Assembly: GCF_000067165.1 (NCBI RefSeq)
Contig: NC_010162.1
Location: forward strand, 1,426,001-1,490,000
DNA: 64,000 bases
Source of the DNA: Sorangium cellulosum So ce56
GTDB taxonomy: Bacteria; Myxococcota_A; Polyangia; Polyangiales; Polyangiaceae
Direction of reading: 5' to 3'
The notes beneath the pieces are model-generated. The model was not told the DNA's origin. It did not search any database and saw only the letters and a program-made list of their open reading frames with translations. Positions 1 through 7,827 of the stretch are shown piece by piece; the stretch's first letter is position 1, and each line of letters opens with the position of its first letter. The position numbers were made by a program, and so were the translations under genes.

Positions 1-932
1 GCCTCCGGCGTGGTGAGGTCGACTCGGTCCCGAACAAGTATACGGTGCTTCACGCGGGTGACGTGATTACGGTGGTCGGCACCCTGGCGTCGATTCAATC
101 CGCCATCGAGTTCTTCGGGAGGGTCGCGAGCGAGCGTCTGGAGCTGCGCCGCGACAGGGTCGACATGCGCCGGGTCCTCGTCTCGAAGCGCGAGTTCGTC
201 GGGCTCACGCTGGGCGAGCTCGACCTCGCGCGTCGATTCAACGCCCAGGTGACGCGCCTGCGCCGGGGCGACCTCGACTTGATCCCCTCCGACGAGCTCC
301 GCCTGGAGCTGGGGGACCGCCTTCGCGTCGTGGCGCCCGTCGAGCGCCTGGGCGAGCTCAGCCGTTTCCTCGGCGACTCGGAGCGCGAGATCGATGTCGA
401 TTACGTCGCGCTGGCGGTGGGCCTCTGCGTCGGCCTGCTGTTGGCGCGGGTGCCCATCCCTCTCTTCGGGGCGTCGATCACGCTGGGGACCGCCGGAGGG
501 CCGCTCGTGGCCGCGCTGATCTTCGGTCGCCTGGGGCGGACCGGCAAGCTGATGTGGGCGCTGCCGTACGAGGCGAACCTGAGCCTGCGAGAGATCGGGC
601 TGCTCCTGTTCCTGGCGGGGGTCGGCGTGAACGCGGGGGGCAAGCTCGCGGGGCTGATGAACCGGGAGGGCCTGGCCATCCTCGCGATAGGCGCCTGCGT
701 CACCGTGACGACGAGCGCGCTGGCGTTGGTCCTGATGCGGCGCTGGGGCGGGGCGGGCGTCGTGGCGGCGCTCGGAGGCGCGAGCGGCGTGCAGACCCAG
801 CCGGCCACGCTGGCGGCGGCCTTCGAGCTGTCCCGGCGCTCCGAGGAGACGTACGTCGCGTACGCGCTGGTGTATCCGCTGGCGATGATCGGCAAGATCC
901 TCATTGCGCAGCTGCTCGCGGTGCTGGCCTGA
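1..932 (+). CDS. AspT/YidE-type transporter, C-terminal part (5' end outside window)
   Basis: The reading frame is open to the first base, so the gene begins upstream; a GTG at 45 is only an internal codon. About the first 115 visible residues look like an RCK_C (TrkA-C) domain, with a 'PSDELRLELGD' stretch and a 'DRLRVVAP' strand. The rest is hydrophobic, with about five membrane segments rich in Gly and Ala. A regulatory RCK_C domain placed before a second membrane half is the layout of the aspartate:alanine exchanger (AAE) family, which includes YidE, YbjL and AspT. The substrate cannot be read from the sequence. The gene ends 161 bases before a convergent MFS gene, and a strong hairpin lies between them. 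Confidence 0.8.
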   Translation, partial: LRRGEVDSVPNKYTVLHAGDVITVVGTLASIQSAIEFFGRVASERLELRRDRVDMRRVLVSKREFVGLTLGELDLARRFNAQVTRLRRGDLDLIPSDELRLELGDRLRVVAPVERLGELSRFLGDSEREIDVDYVALAVGLCVGLLLARVPIPLFGASITLGTAGGPLVAALIFGRLGRTGKLMWALPYEANLSLREIGLLLFLAGVGVNAGGKLAGLMNREGLAILAIGACVTVTTSALALVLMRRWGGAGVVAALGGASGVQTQPATLAAAFELSRRSEETYVAYALVYPLAMIGKILIAQLLAVLA

Positions 933-994
933 GGTCGTCCCTCGACGACGCGTCGTCAGCGCGCGGCGCACCGGGTCGCGACGTAGCAAGATTC

Positions 995-1057
995 ACAGGG
1001 AGGCGGTGAGACGGGGAGTTGAATCCCATTCATTTCCCCGTCTCCCCGCCTCCCTGT
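995..1057. terminator. Large inverted repeat between convergent genes, probable two-way terminator
   Basis: Positions 995-1017 and 1035-1057 form a 23-bp inverted repeat with one mismatch and a 17-base loop. It sits in the 161-base gap between two convergent stop codons (932 and 1094). The right arm is followed by an A/T-richer stretch (tcaattattcttc). The position fits a bidirectional transcription terminator. There is no clean T-run, so rho-independent action is inferred. Confidence 0.65.
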
Positions 1058-1093
1058 TCAATTATTCTTCTCTAAGAGTGGGGGTTGTCCTCC

Positions 1094-2380
1094 TCACGTC
1101 GTCGCAGCGGCCTCGGTCGTTCCGCCGCCGCCCGCGCTCTGCTCGGGATCTCGCTTCGCGTGCGGGAAGCGGTCCATGCGGCTGAGCACGGGGAAGCCGA
1201 GGGCCCACAGCGCGGCGACCACGACGGTGGCGCTGCCGCCGAGGAGGATGGCGGGGAGCAGGCCGAACCAGCTGGCGGTGAGGCCGGACTCGAACTCGCC
1301 GAGCTCGTTGGAGGCGCCGATGAACACCGCGTTGACCGCGCTCACCCGCCCTCGGATGGAGTCGGGCGTCTCGAACTGCACGAGGATGTGGCGGATATAG
1401 ACGCTCACCATGTCGCCTGCGCCGACGAGGAACAGGGCGATGAGCGCGACGGTGAAGCTCCGGGTCTGCCCGAGGGCGATGGTGGCGAGCCCGAACACCG
1501 CGACGCCGCCGAACATCCAGCGGCCCACCTGGCGCGTGATCGGCCGGAAGGCGAGGACGCCGGCGGTGATCGCGGCGCCCGCGGCCGGCGCCGTGCGGAG
1601 CAGGCCGAGGCCGGTCGGGCCGGCGTGGAGCACGTCGCGCGCATACGCGGGCAGGAGCGCGACCGCGCCGCCGAACAGCACCGCGAACAGGTCGAGCGAG
1701 ATCGCGCCGAGCACCGCCGGCTTCGACCAGACGAAGCGCAGCCCCTCCAGCACCGCGCTCCACGACGTCGGCTCGGCGCGCCTCGCCTGCCGGGTCGCGC
1801 GCACGAGGCTCATGAGCACGAGAGAGACGAGGAGCAGCGCCCCGACGGTCGAATACACGATCTTCGACCCGGCGAGGTAGAGGAGCCCGCCGAGCGTCGG
1901 CCCGACGATGACCGCGACATGAAAGCTCGATGAGCTGAGCGCGACCGCCTTGCTGAAGCTGTCCTGCGGCACCAGGTTCATCAGGATCGCCTGCTGCGCC
2001 GGCATCATGAAGGCGCGCGCGCTGCCGAACAGCACGAGCACCGCGAACACGGGCCACACCACCGTCAGGCCGGACACCGTGAACGCGAGCAGCAGGAGGG
2101 AGCAGAGCAGCTCCACGGCGAGGCCGACCGTGATGATGCGGCGCCGGTCGAACCGATCCGCCGCCTGGCCGGCGAAGAGGATCAGCGCGAAGAAGGGCGC
2201 GAACTGGGCGAGGCCGATGAGGCCCAGATCGAAGACATCGCCGGTCAGCGCGTAGACCTGCCAGCCGATCGCGACGCTCTGGATCTGCACCGCGACCGCG
2301 GAGAGCAGCCTCGCCGCGAGGTAGAACGCGAAGCTCCGGTGGCGCAGCACGCCGAGCCCGGTGAGGTTGTTGGAAGACAT
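1094..2380 (-). CDS. MFS exporter (MFS_3 / EntS-like)
   Basis: A 428-residue multi-spanning inner-membrane protein of the major facilitator superfamily. It has about 10-12 hydrophobic segments and the family loop 'GQAADRFDRRRII' (motif A, G-x3-D-R-x-G/D-R-R) between segments 2 and 3. Closest by pattern are the MFS_3 transporters such as the enterobactin exporter EntS, which push small molecules out by proton exchange. I chose the ATG at 2380 ('MSSNNLTGLG') because the 49 residues further upstream are polar and unlike the family. The C-terminal tail is Gly/Thr-rich. The substrate is unknown, and no biosynthetic genes lie next to it. Confidence 0.82.
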   Translation of the reverse strand: MSSNNLTGLGVLRHRSFAFYLAARLLSAVAVQIQSVAIGWQVYALTGDVFDLGLIGLAQFAPFFALILFAGQAADRFDRRRIITVGLAVELLCSLLLLAFTVSGLTVVWPVFAVLVLFGSARAFMMPAQQAILMNLVPQDSFSKAVALSSSSFHVAVIVGPTLGGLLYLAGSKIVYSTVGALLLVSLVLMSLVRATRQARRAEPTSWSAVLEGLRFVWSKPAVLGAISLDLFAVLFGGAVALLPAYARDVLHAGPTGLGLLRTAPAAGAAITAGVLAFRPITRQVGRWMFGGVAVFGLATIALGQTRSFTVALIALFLVGAGDMVSVYIRHILVQFETPDSIRGRVSAVNAVFIGASNELGEFESGLTASWFGLLPAILLGGSATVVVAALWALGFPVLSRMDRFPHAKRDPEQSAGGGGTTEAAATT

Positions 2381-2703
2381 CTCTGCGCCTGCGGCGGCCC
2401 TGGTGGGGCGTTGTGGACTCTCGCTCGACCACGATGAGCAGTAGGGCATGTCGCGACCGAGTCCAGGAGTCGCGCCGCCGTTATCAGCACACGCGTCGTG
2501 TGCGATGGGCGATTCGCAATTCGCCACGGGTCATGAATCGCAACATCCGTACCAAGATCCCCGCGCTCGCGGTGGTCGTCGGGGAGGCGCGCCTCGGGCG
2601 CGATCGGGCCGCGAGCGCGCCGAGAGGTCGCGGTCGCTGCTGCTCCAGCAGCAGCCGGTGGTGCTCGGCTGCGCCGCCACGAGCAACGCCCGTGGCGAGC
2701 GCG

Positions 2704-3174
2704 TCAGCCCTGCGCGAGCCGGGCGAGCGCCTCGCCGGTGACGCGGTGGACGGTCCACTCGTCCATCGGCTTGGCGCCGAGCTTCCGGTAAAAGCCGAGC
2801 GCCGGCTCGTTCCAGTCGAGCACGGACCACTCGAAGCGCCCGCAGCCGCGCTCCACCGCGAGCTTCGCGAGGTGCACGAGCAGGGCCTTGCCATGGCCAC
2901 CTCCGCGGTGCTCCGGGAGCACGAAGAGGTCCTCGAGGTAGATCCCGGGCTTGCCGAGGAAGGTGGAGAAGCTCTGGAAGAAGAGGGCGAATCCCACCGG
3001 GGTCCCCTCCGCTTCTGCCAGGACGACCTCGGCTGCCGGCCTCGGGCCGAAGAGGTGCGCTTCGAGCTCTCTCTCGTCGAAGGTGACCTCGTGCGCGAGC
3101 CGCTCGTACTCGGCGAGCATCCGGATGAGGCGGGCGATGGTGGGAATGTCGGCGGCGGTGGCGGGGCGGATCAT
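2704..3174 (-). CDS. GNAT-family N-acetyltransferase
   Basis: A 156-residue protein with the full GNAT fold. It has an N-terminal 'MIRPATAADIP' start, 'YLEDLFVLPEHRGGGHGKALL' as the acetyl-CoA pyrophosphate loop (R/Q-x2-G-x-G/A), and 'DWNEPALGFYRKLGAKP' near the end. The last two features resemble diamine/spermidine acetyltransferases and the ThiA/PaiA-like group. The start at 3174 has a GAGAG ribosome site about six bases upstream; an in-frame ATG at 3195 would add seven residues. It diverges from the esterase gene at 3241 with only 66 bases between, so the two probably share a control region. The acceptor substrate is not predictable. Confidence 0.85.
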   Translation of the reverse strand: MIRPATAADIPTIARLIRMLAEYERLAHEVTFDERELEAHLFGPRPAAEVVLAEAEGTPVGFALFFQSFSTFLGKPGIYLEDLFVLPEHRGGGHGKALLVHLAKLAVERGCGRFEWSVLDWNEPALGFYRKLGAKPMDEWTVHRVTGEALARLAQG

Positions 3175-3240
3175 GGCGTCTCTCGGGCGCGTCATACCGC
3201 ATCGTCGCGCCGCGGTGGAGGGAGTAGGCTCTCCGCCTGC

Positions 3241-3927
3241 ATGACCATGACGACGCCGCCCTCCGCCGCCGGCCCGCGCTGGCTGTACCTGCACGGCTTC
3301 GCCTCGGGCCCGAGCTCGACCAAGGGCGTCCGGATCGCCGCGCACTTCGAGGGGCGCGGGGTGGCCGTCGAGCGGCTCGACCTGCGGGTGCCCTCGCTCG
3401 AGCGGCTGCGCCTGAGCGCGATGATCGGCGCCGTGAAGCAGGCGATCGGCGGAGAGCGCGACCGGGCGGTGGTGATGGGATCGAGCCTCGGCGGCCTCAC
3501 CGCGTGCCGCGTCGCCGAGGAGGACGCGCGGGTGTGCGCGCTGATGCTGCTCGCGCCCGCGTTCCGGATCATGGAGCGATGGCGGCTGCGGCTGGGCGAG
3601 GAGGGCTTCCGGGCGTGGGAGGAGCAGGGGTGGCTCGAGGTCGACGACTACGCGGAGAAGAAGCGAGCCCGGGTGGACTTCGGCTTCGCCGCCGACGCGG
3701 CCGAGGTGGATGAGCGCTCGGGGGGCTGGCCGGACGTGCGTGTGCCCACGCTGATCGTCCACGGCCGGAGCGACGAGGTGGTGGACATCGCGCTCTCGCG
3801 GACGTTCGCCGCGGGGAAGCCGCATGTCCGGCTCATCGAGGTGGACGACGGCCACGAGCTCGTCGCCTCGATCCCGCGCATCCTCCGCGAGGCGGACGAT
3901 TTCCTGCGCCATTTCGTCGGCGGCTGA
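3241..3927 (+). CDS. YqiA/YcfP-type alpha/beta-fold esterase
   Basis: A 228-residue cytoplasmic protein. It has the UPF0227/YqiA pattern 'YLHGFASGPSSTKG' near the N terminus, a nucleophile elbow 'GSSLGG' (G-x-S-x-G), an acid in 'VHGRSDEVVD' and a final His in 'DDGHEL'. The catalytic Ser-Asp-His triad is therefore complete. Family members hydrolyse small acyl or thioesters; the true substrate is unknown. An alternative ATG lies two codons downstream, and the upstream ribosome site is weak. The 199 bases after it, before the next hydrolase, show no coding sequence. Confidence 0.8.
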   Translation: MTMTTPPSAAGPRWLYLHGFASGPSSTKGVRIAAHFEGRGVAVERLDLRVPSLERLRLSAMIGAVKQAIGGERDRAVVMGSSLGGLTACRVAEEDARVCALMLLAPAFRIMERWRLRLGEEGFRAWEEQGWLEVDDYAEKKRARVDFGFAADAAEVDERSGGWPDVRVPTLIVHGRSDEVVDIALSRTFAAGKPHVRLIEVDDGHELVASIPRILREADDFLRHFVGG

Positions 3928-4126
3928 CGAACACCCGTGCCGCCAGGACCGCGGGCGCTGAGCGTCTGTTCAGCGCGTTCAGCTCGATACGCCGGTTGGC
4001 CGTCCCCTCAACAGCCGACTGGCATTCTATGCGAGAAGGGCACAGCTATCAAGAGCGAAGCGCCCCGCTTACAGATCGCGTGCGACCGGCCGCGGATCGG
4101 CCGCGGTCGAGCGATCGGAGGAGCGA

Positions 4127-4921
4127 ATGGCGACAGCGACGGCCACGGGGCGCACCGCGCCCGTCAACGACATCGAGATGTACTACGAGCTCCGCGGCGA
4201 AGGGCCGCCGCTCGTGCTGCTCCACGGCTTCACCGGCGGGAGCAGGGATTGGGCTCACGTGTTCGACCTCGCGGAGCTCGGGTGTGGACACACGGTCATC
4301 GCCCCGGATCTGCGCGGCCACGGCCGGTCGACCAACCCGGCGGGCGAACTGACCATCCGTCAGTGCGCCTCCGACGTGTTCGCCCTCCTCGACCACCTGG
4401 GGGTGAAGGCGTTCCGGGCCATCGGCCTCAGCTTCGGCGCCAAGTGCCTCCTGCACCTGGCCACGCAGCAGCCGGACCGCGTAGAGTCGATGGTCCTCGT
4501 GTCCGCGACACCGTACTTCCCCGAGCAGGCCAGGGCGATCATGCGCCTCGTCTCCGACGAGGGCCGCTCGGAGGAGGAATGGCGGGACATGAGGAGCCGC
4601 CACGCGCTCGGCGACGCGCAGATCCGCGCGCTGTGGAATCAGCCGCGCCGCTTCGCGGCCAGCCACGACGACATGAGCTTCACGCCCCCCCACCTGTCGA
4701 CCATCACGGCGCGCACGATGATCGTGAGCGGCGACCGCGATCCCCTCTACCCGGCCGAGATCGCCCTGGAGCTGTACCGCGCCATCCCGCGCTCCTGCCT
4801 GTGGATCATTCCAAACGGCGGACACGGCCCCATCTTCGGCGAGTGGAAGGAGCCGTTCGCCCGCGCGGCGATGGCGTTCCTGCGCGATGATCCGGGCGAG
4901 CAGCAAATGATCCGGGCATAA
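4127..4921 (+). CDS. Alpha/beta hydrolase
   Basis: A 264-residue hydrolase with the oxyanion 'LLHGFTGG' motif, 'DLRGHGRS', the nucleophile elbow 'GLSFGA', an acid in 'SGDRDPLYP' and a His in 'NGGHGPIF', so the Ser-Asp-His triad is intact. A GGAGG ribosome site sits six bases before the ATG. The sequence resembles the broad esterase/lactonase/haloperoxidase group (3-oxoadipate enol-lactonase-like), but nothing nearby supports a pathway. It ends 25 bases before the convergent kinase gene, with no clear terminator between. Confidence 0.85.
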   Translation: MATATATGRTAPVNDIEMYYELRGEGPPLVLLHGFTGGSRDWAHVFDLAELGCGHTVIAPDLRGHGRSTNPAGELTIRQCASDVFALLDHLGVKAFRAIGLSFGAKCLLHLATQQPDRVESMVLVSATPYFPEQARAIMRLVSDEGRSEEEWRDMRSRHALGDAQIRALWNQPRRFAASHDDMSFTPPHLSTITARTMIVSGDRDPLYPAEIALELYRAIPRSCLWIIPNGGHGPIFGEWKEPFARAAMAFLRDDPGEQQMIRA

Positions 4922-4946
4922 CGAGGGAGACGCGCGCCGCGCGGCG

Positions 4947-6746
4947 TCACTGCGCCCCCTCGGCGCGCTCCTCCACCGGCGCTTGCGCGCCGAGCTTCGG
5001 AAGCCGGACGTTCAGCGTCTTCGTCTCTCCCGGCTCCACGTTGACCATCAGCGTCTTGGAGGCATGCCCGGGGGCGGACAGCACGAAGCGGTGTGCCTCG
5101 CCCACCGTGAGCCCCTCGATCCTCGTGCGATTGCCCTTCCAGAGCTTCCCGTCGACGACGACGTTGGCCGGCGGATCGACCCAGAGCACCACCGTCGCCG
5201 TGAGCCTGTCCAGATCGGCCACGATCTCCTTGAAGCGCGCCTCGTCGCTCAGCTTCACGGCCGTGCGGTACGGCTTGTATCCGTCTCTCGTGAGCTTGAT
5301 GTGGAGCTCGCGCCCGAGCGGAAGCCCGTGGAGCTTGGCCGGCGTGGCGACGGGGTGGCGCTCGCCGTTCACCCATAACGTGCAGCCCTCCGGCTTGCTC
5401 GTGACCTCCAGCGAGCCCTTCGCCTCGACCGGCGCGGGCGGCTCCTGGCGGCTCGCCTGGGCGTCGTGGACCATCGTCATGAACTCGGCGTGCCGCTCCG
5501 AGAGCTGCCCCTGCATGTAGAGGAACCCTGGCACGAGCGCGAGCGCGCTGGCGGCCGGGATGAACGCCGCAACACCTCCCTTGCCCGCGAGCGGCGGCGG
5601 GCTACTCAAGCTCGTCGGGCTCGTGCTCGTCGGGACGCCGCTCTGGGAGACGGTCGCGCCGCCGCTCATCTCCAGCGACCAGCGCTGCTGCTGCGCCGCG
5701 ATCACGTCGATGAGCTGCCTGACGCCGAGGAGCGCCTCCTTGTGGCGAGCGAGCTTGTCCCGGAAGAGCGACTCCATCCATGCCGTGAGGCCCATGGGCG
5801 AGGCGGGGATGCGCTCGTCGCGGATGAGCTCCTCGATCGCGGCGTGCATCTCGCGGGCAGACTGGTAGCGATCCTCGCGCCGCTTCTCGAGCGCGCGCAG
5901 GACGATCTTCTCCAGCCCCTTCGGGTAACCGGGCTTGATCGCGCTCGGGAGGGGGTACTCCGAGCCGTGGATCTGGAGGAGCGTCCGCATCTGGGTCCCT
6001 CCCTTGAACAGCCGTCTGCCCGTCGTCATCTCGAACAGGACCACGCCGGCGGCGAAGATGTCCGCGCGATGGTCGATGCGATCCCCCGCCACGTGCTCCG
6101 GGGCCATGTAGGCGAACTTGCCCATCAGCACGTTCTCTCTCTGCTCTTCGACGTCGCCGAGCTCGCTCCGCGCGATGCCGAAGTCGACGATCTTCACGTC
6201 GCCCGTGTAGCTCACGACCACGTTGCGCGGCGAGATGTCCCTGTGGACGATGCCGAGCGGCGCACCGTCGAGGCCGCGCTTGTCGTGGATGTACGCGAGC
6301 CCCGCGCAGACGCCGAGGATGATGCTGAGCGCGTGCTCGAGCGGGATCCCTCCCGGGTCGCGCTCCGCCGCCTCGCGCACGATCGTGCCGACGTCCTCGC
6401 CGTGGATGTGCTCCATCGCGATGAAATACGTCCTGTCCACCTGCCCGGCGTCGAACGTCTGGACGATGTTGGGATGCGAGAGCGTCGCCGCGATGCGCGC
6501 CTCGTGGAGCAGCATGTCGATGAGCGACGGATCCTGGTTCATCGAGGGCAGGATGCGCTTGATCACCACGAGCTTCTCGAAGCCGAAGGACGAGCGATGC
6601 AGCGCGAGGAAGATCTCCGCCATGCCCCCCGCCGAGAGCTTCGACAGGAGCGTGTATTTGCCGAACTGTTTCGGCAAGAGCTCAGGTGCGTTTCCGGCTA
6701 CGCTCGACGGCGCGCCGCCCGCGGCCAACGCGGTACGCTCTTGCAT
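4947..6746 (-). CDS. Ser/Thr protein kinase with PEGA domains
   Basis: A 599-residue Hanks-type kinase. Residues about 30-310 hold the kinase domain: glycine loop 'LSAGGMAEI' (38-45), VIK lysine at about 63, HRD at 168-170 in 'HRDISPRNV', DFG at 188-190 and APE at 215-217. All catalytic residues are present; the usual HRDLK Lys is Ser, as often seen in myxobacterial kinases. A Thr/Ser/Pro linker is followed by one membrane segment (about 395-415) and two PEGA-like beta domains ('LEVTSKPEGCTLWVNGE' and 'VVLWVDPPANVVVDGK'). The PEGA part should lie in the periplasm. It is transcribed away from the PilJ-like gene across a 242-base divergent region. Confidence 0.92.
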   Translation of the reverse strand: MQERTALAAGGAPSSVAGNAPELLPKQFGKYTLLSKLSAGGMAEIFLALHRSSFGFEKLVVIKRILPSMNQDPSLIDMLLHEARIAATLSHPNIVQTFDAGQVDRTYFIAMEHIHGEDVGTIVREAAERDPGGIPLEHALSIILGVCAGLAYIHDKRGLDGAPLGIVHRDISPRNVVVSYTGDVKIVDFGIARSELGDVEEQRENVLMGKFAYMAPEHVAGDRIDHRADIFAAGVVLFEMTTGRRLFKGGTQMRTLLQIHGSEYPLPSAIKPGYPKGLEKIVLRALEKRREDRYQSAREMHAAIEELIRDERIPASPMGLTAWMESLFRDKLARHKEALLGVRQLIDVIAAQQQRWSLEMSGGATVSQSGVPTSTSPTSLSSPPPLAGKGGVAAFIPAASALALVPGFLYMQGQLSERHAEFMTMVHDAQASRQEPPAPVEAKGSLEVTSKPEGCTLWVNGERHPVATPAKLHGLPLGRELHIKLTRDGYKPYRTAVKLSDEARFKEIVADLDRLTATVVLWVDPPANVVVDGKLWKGNRTRIEGLTVGEAHRFVLSAPGHASKTLMVNVEPGETKTLNVRLPKLGAQAPVEERAEGAQ

Positions 6747-6988
6747 GAGACATTCTCCTGGTTCCAGTGGACGCTACGGCAAGGCCAGCGCAAAGGGGCC
6801 TCATGAGGAGCGCTCTCAGGCGAGTCTTACCATGGAGCGGTCATGAGATGTCAGCTTATTTGAGCTCGTCCGCCTGAAACGGCGGAGCGCGAGGCGGCGC
6901 GCGCGAAGCACTCTGCGGAAACATGAGCGATACGAATTCGTTCCGATGCTCGGGTAATGTCTCCCTCCTCGCCCACGGAGAGAGAACA

Positions 6989-7747
6989 ATGGCGCAGGTT
7001 TCCTCTGAGCTCCTGGCACCGACCCGCCGGTTGACGCGCCTGTACGTCAGCGCGCTCGGCGCCGTGGCGCTCTTGTCGGTCGTGGCGCAGCTCCTCGTGC
7101 AGCACGCGTTGAACCAGCAGACGAGCGACGCGCACGTCGTCAACGTGGCCGGGCGCCAGCGAATGCTCAGCCAGCGGCTCAGCAAGGCCGCGCTCACGTT
7201 CCAGGTGACCACCGACCCCGGTGAGCGCAAGGGCCGCGCCGACGAGCTGGCGCAGGCCATGGCGCTCTGGGAGCGGTCGCATCGCGCGCTCCAGCAAGGC
7301 GATCCGGGGATGGGATTGCCGGGGAAGAACACGCCGGAGGTGACCCGCATGTTCCAGGCGATCGAGCCGCTGCACCAGAGCATGCTCCGGGACGGGAAGG
7401 ATCTGCTCGCCGCGGTCGGCGCCGGCGGCGAAAAGCCGGTGGAGGCGGCCGCCATCCAGCCGATCGTCGCCGCGATCCTCGCCGCGGAGCCGGGCTTCCT
7501 GAGCGGGATGGACCGGGTCGTCTCTCAGTATGCTCACGAGGCGACCGCGCGGATCGAGCGGCTCCGCCTCGTCGAGCTGATCCTGCTGTGTGTGACCCTG
7601 GGGGTCCTCTTCCTCGAAGGGCTCTATATCTTCCGCCCGGCGGTGCGCGAGATCCGAAGGACGATCAGCCACCTCGCCCAGGCCAGGGGGCACCTCGACA
7701 ACACCGTCCAGGCGCTCCGGGCGATCGCTGGTATTGGACAGCCGTGA
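6989..7747 (+). CDS. Orphan PilJ-type sensor domain membrane protein
   Basis: A 252-residue protein. A membrane segment at about 20-40 is followed by 'NVAGRQRMLSQRLSKAAL', the signature of the type IV pilus methyl-accepting transducer N-terminal domain (PF13675, PilJ/NarX-like). After a helical periplasmic region comes a second membrane segment at about 195-215. The protein stops about 40 residues later, before any HAMP, methyl-accepting or kinase domain. It therefore has the sensor but no output module. The ATG at 6989 has a GGAG site; an upstream in-frame ATG at 6923 would add 22 polar residues. It may signal through a partner protein, possibly the divergent kinase next door, which is inference only. 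Confidence 0.78.
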   Translation: MAQVSSELLAPTRRLTRLYVSALGAVALLSVVAQLLVQHALNQQTSDAHVVNVAGRQRMLSQRLSKAALTFQVTTDPGERKGRADELAQAMALWERSHRALQQGDPGMGLPGKNTPEVTRMFQAIEPLHQSMLRDGKDLLAAVGAGGEKPVEAAAIQPIVAAILAAEPGFLSGMDRVVSQYAHEATARIERLRLVELILLCVTLGVLFLEGLYIFRPAVREIRRTISHLAQARGHLDNTVQALRAIAGIGQP

Positions 7748-7763
7748 CGCTCATCGGCTCTCC

Positions 7764-7827
7764 GTGACCGCCCGTCCGACCCTCGCCGCCGCCGAGCGAC
7801 GTTCCGAGGGGGGAGGGTGGCGGTCAC
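7764..7827. terminator. Possible hairpin between convergent genes
   Basis: gtgaccgcc (7764-7772) and ggcggtcac (7819-7827) are perfect 9-bp inverted arms. They flank G- and C-rich inner sequence that can pair partly. The structure lies between the PilJ-like gene and the convergent vWA-like gene, and its right arm overlaps the stop codon of the latter. The loop is long, so this is a weak terminator call. Confidence 0.3.

Noticed and set aside
2704..3912. A 402-residue minus-strand protein including the GNAT domain
   Set aside because: The first 245 residues are antisense to the intact esterase gene; the GNAT fold begins at the ATG at 3174, which has a ribosome site.
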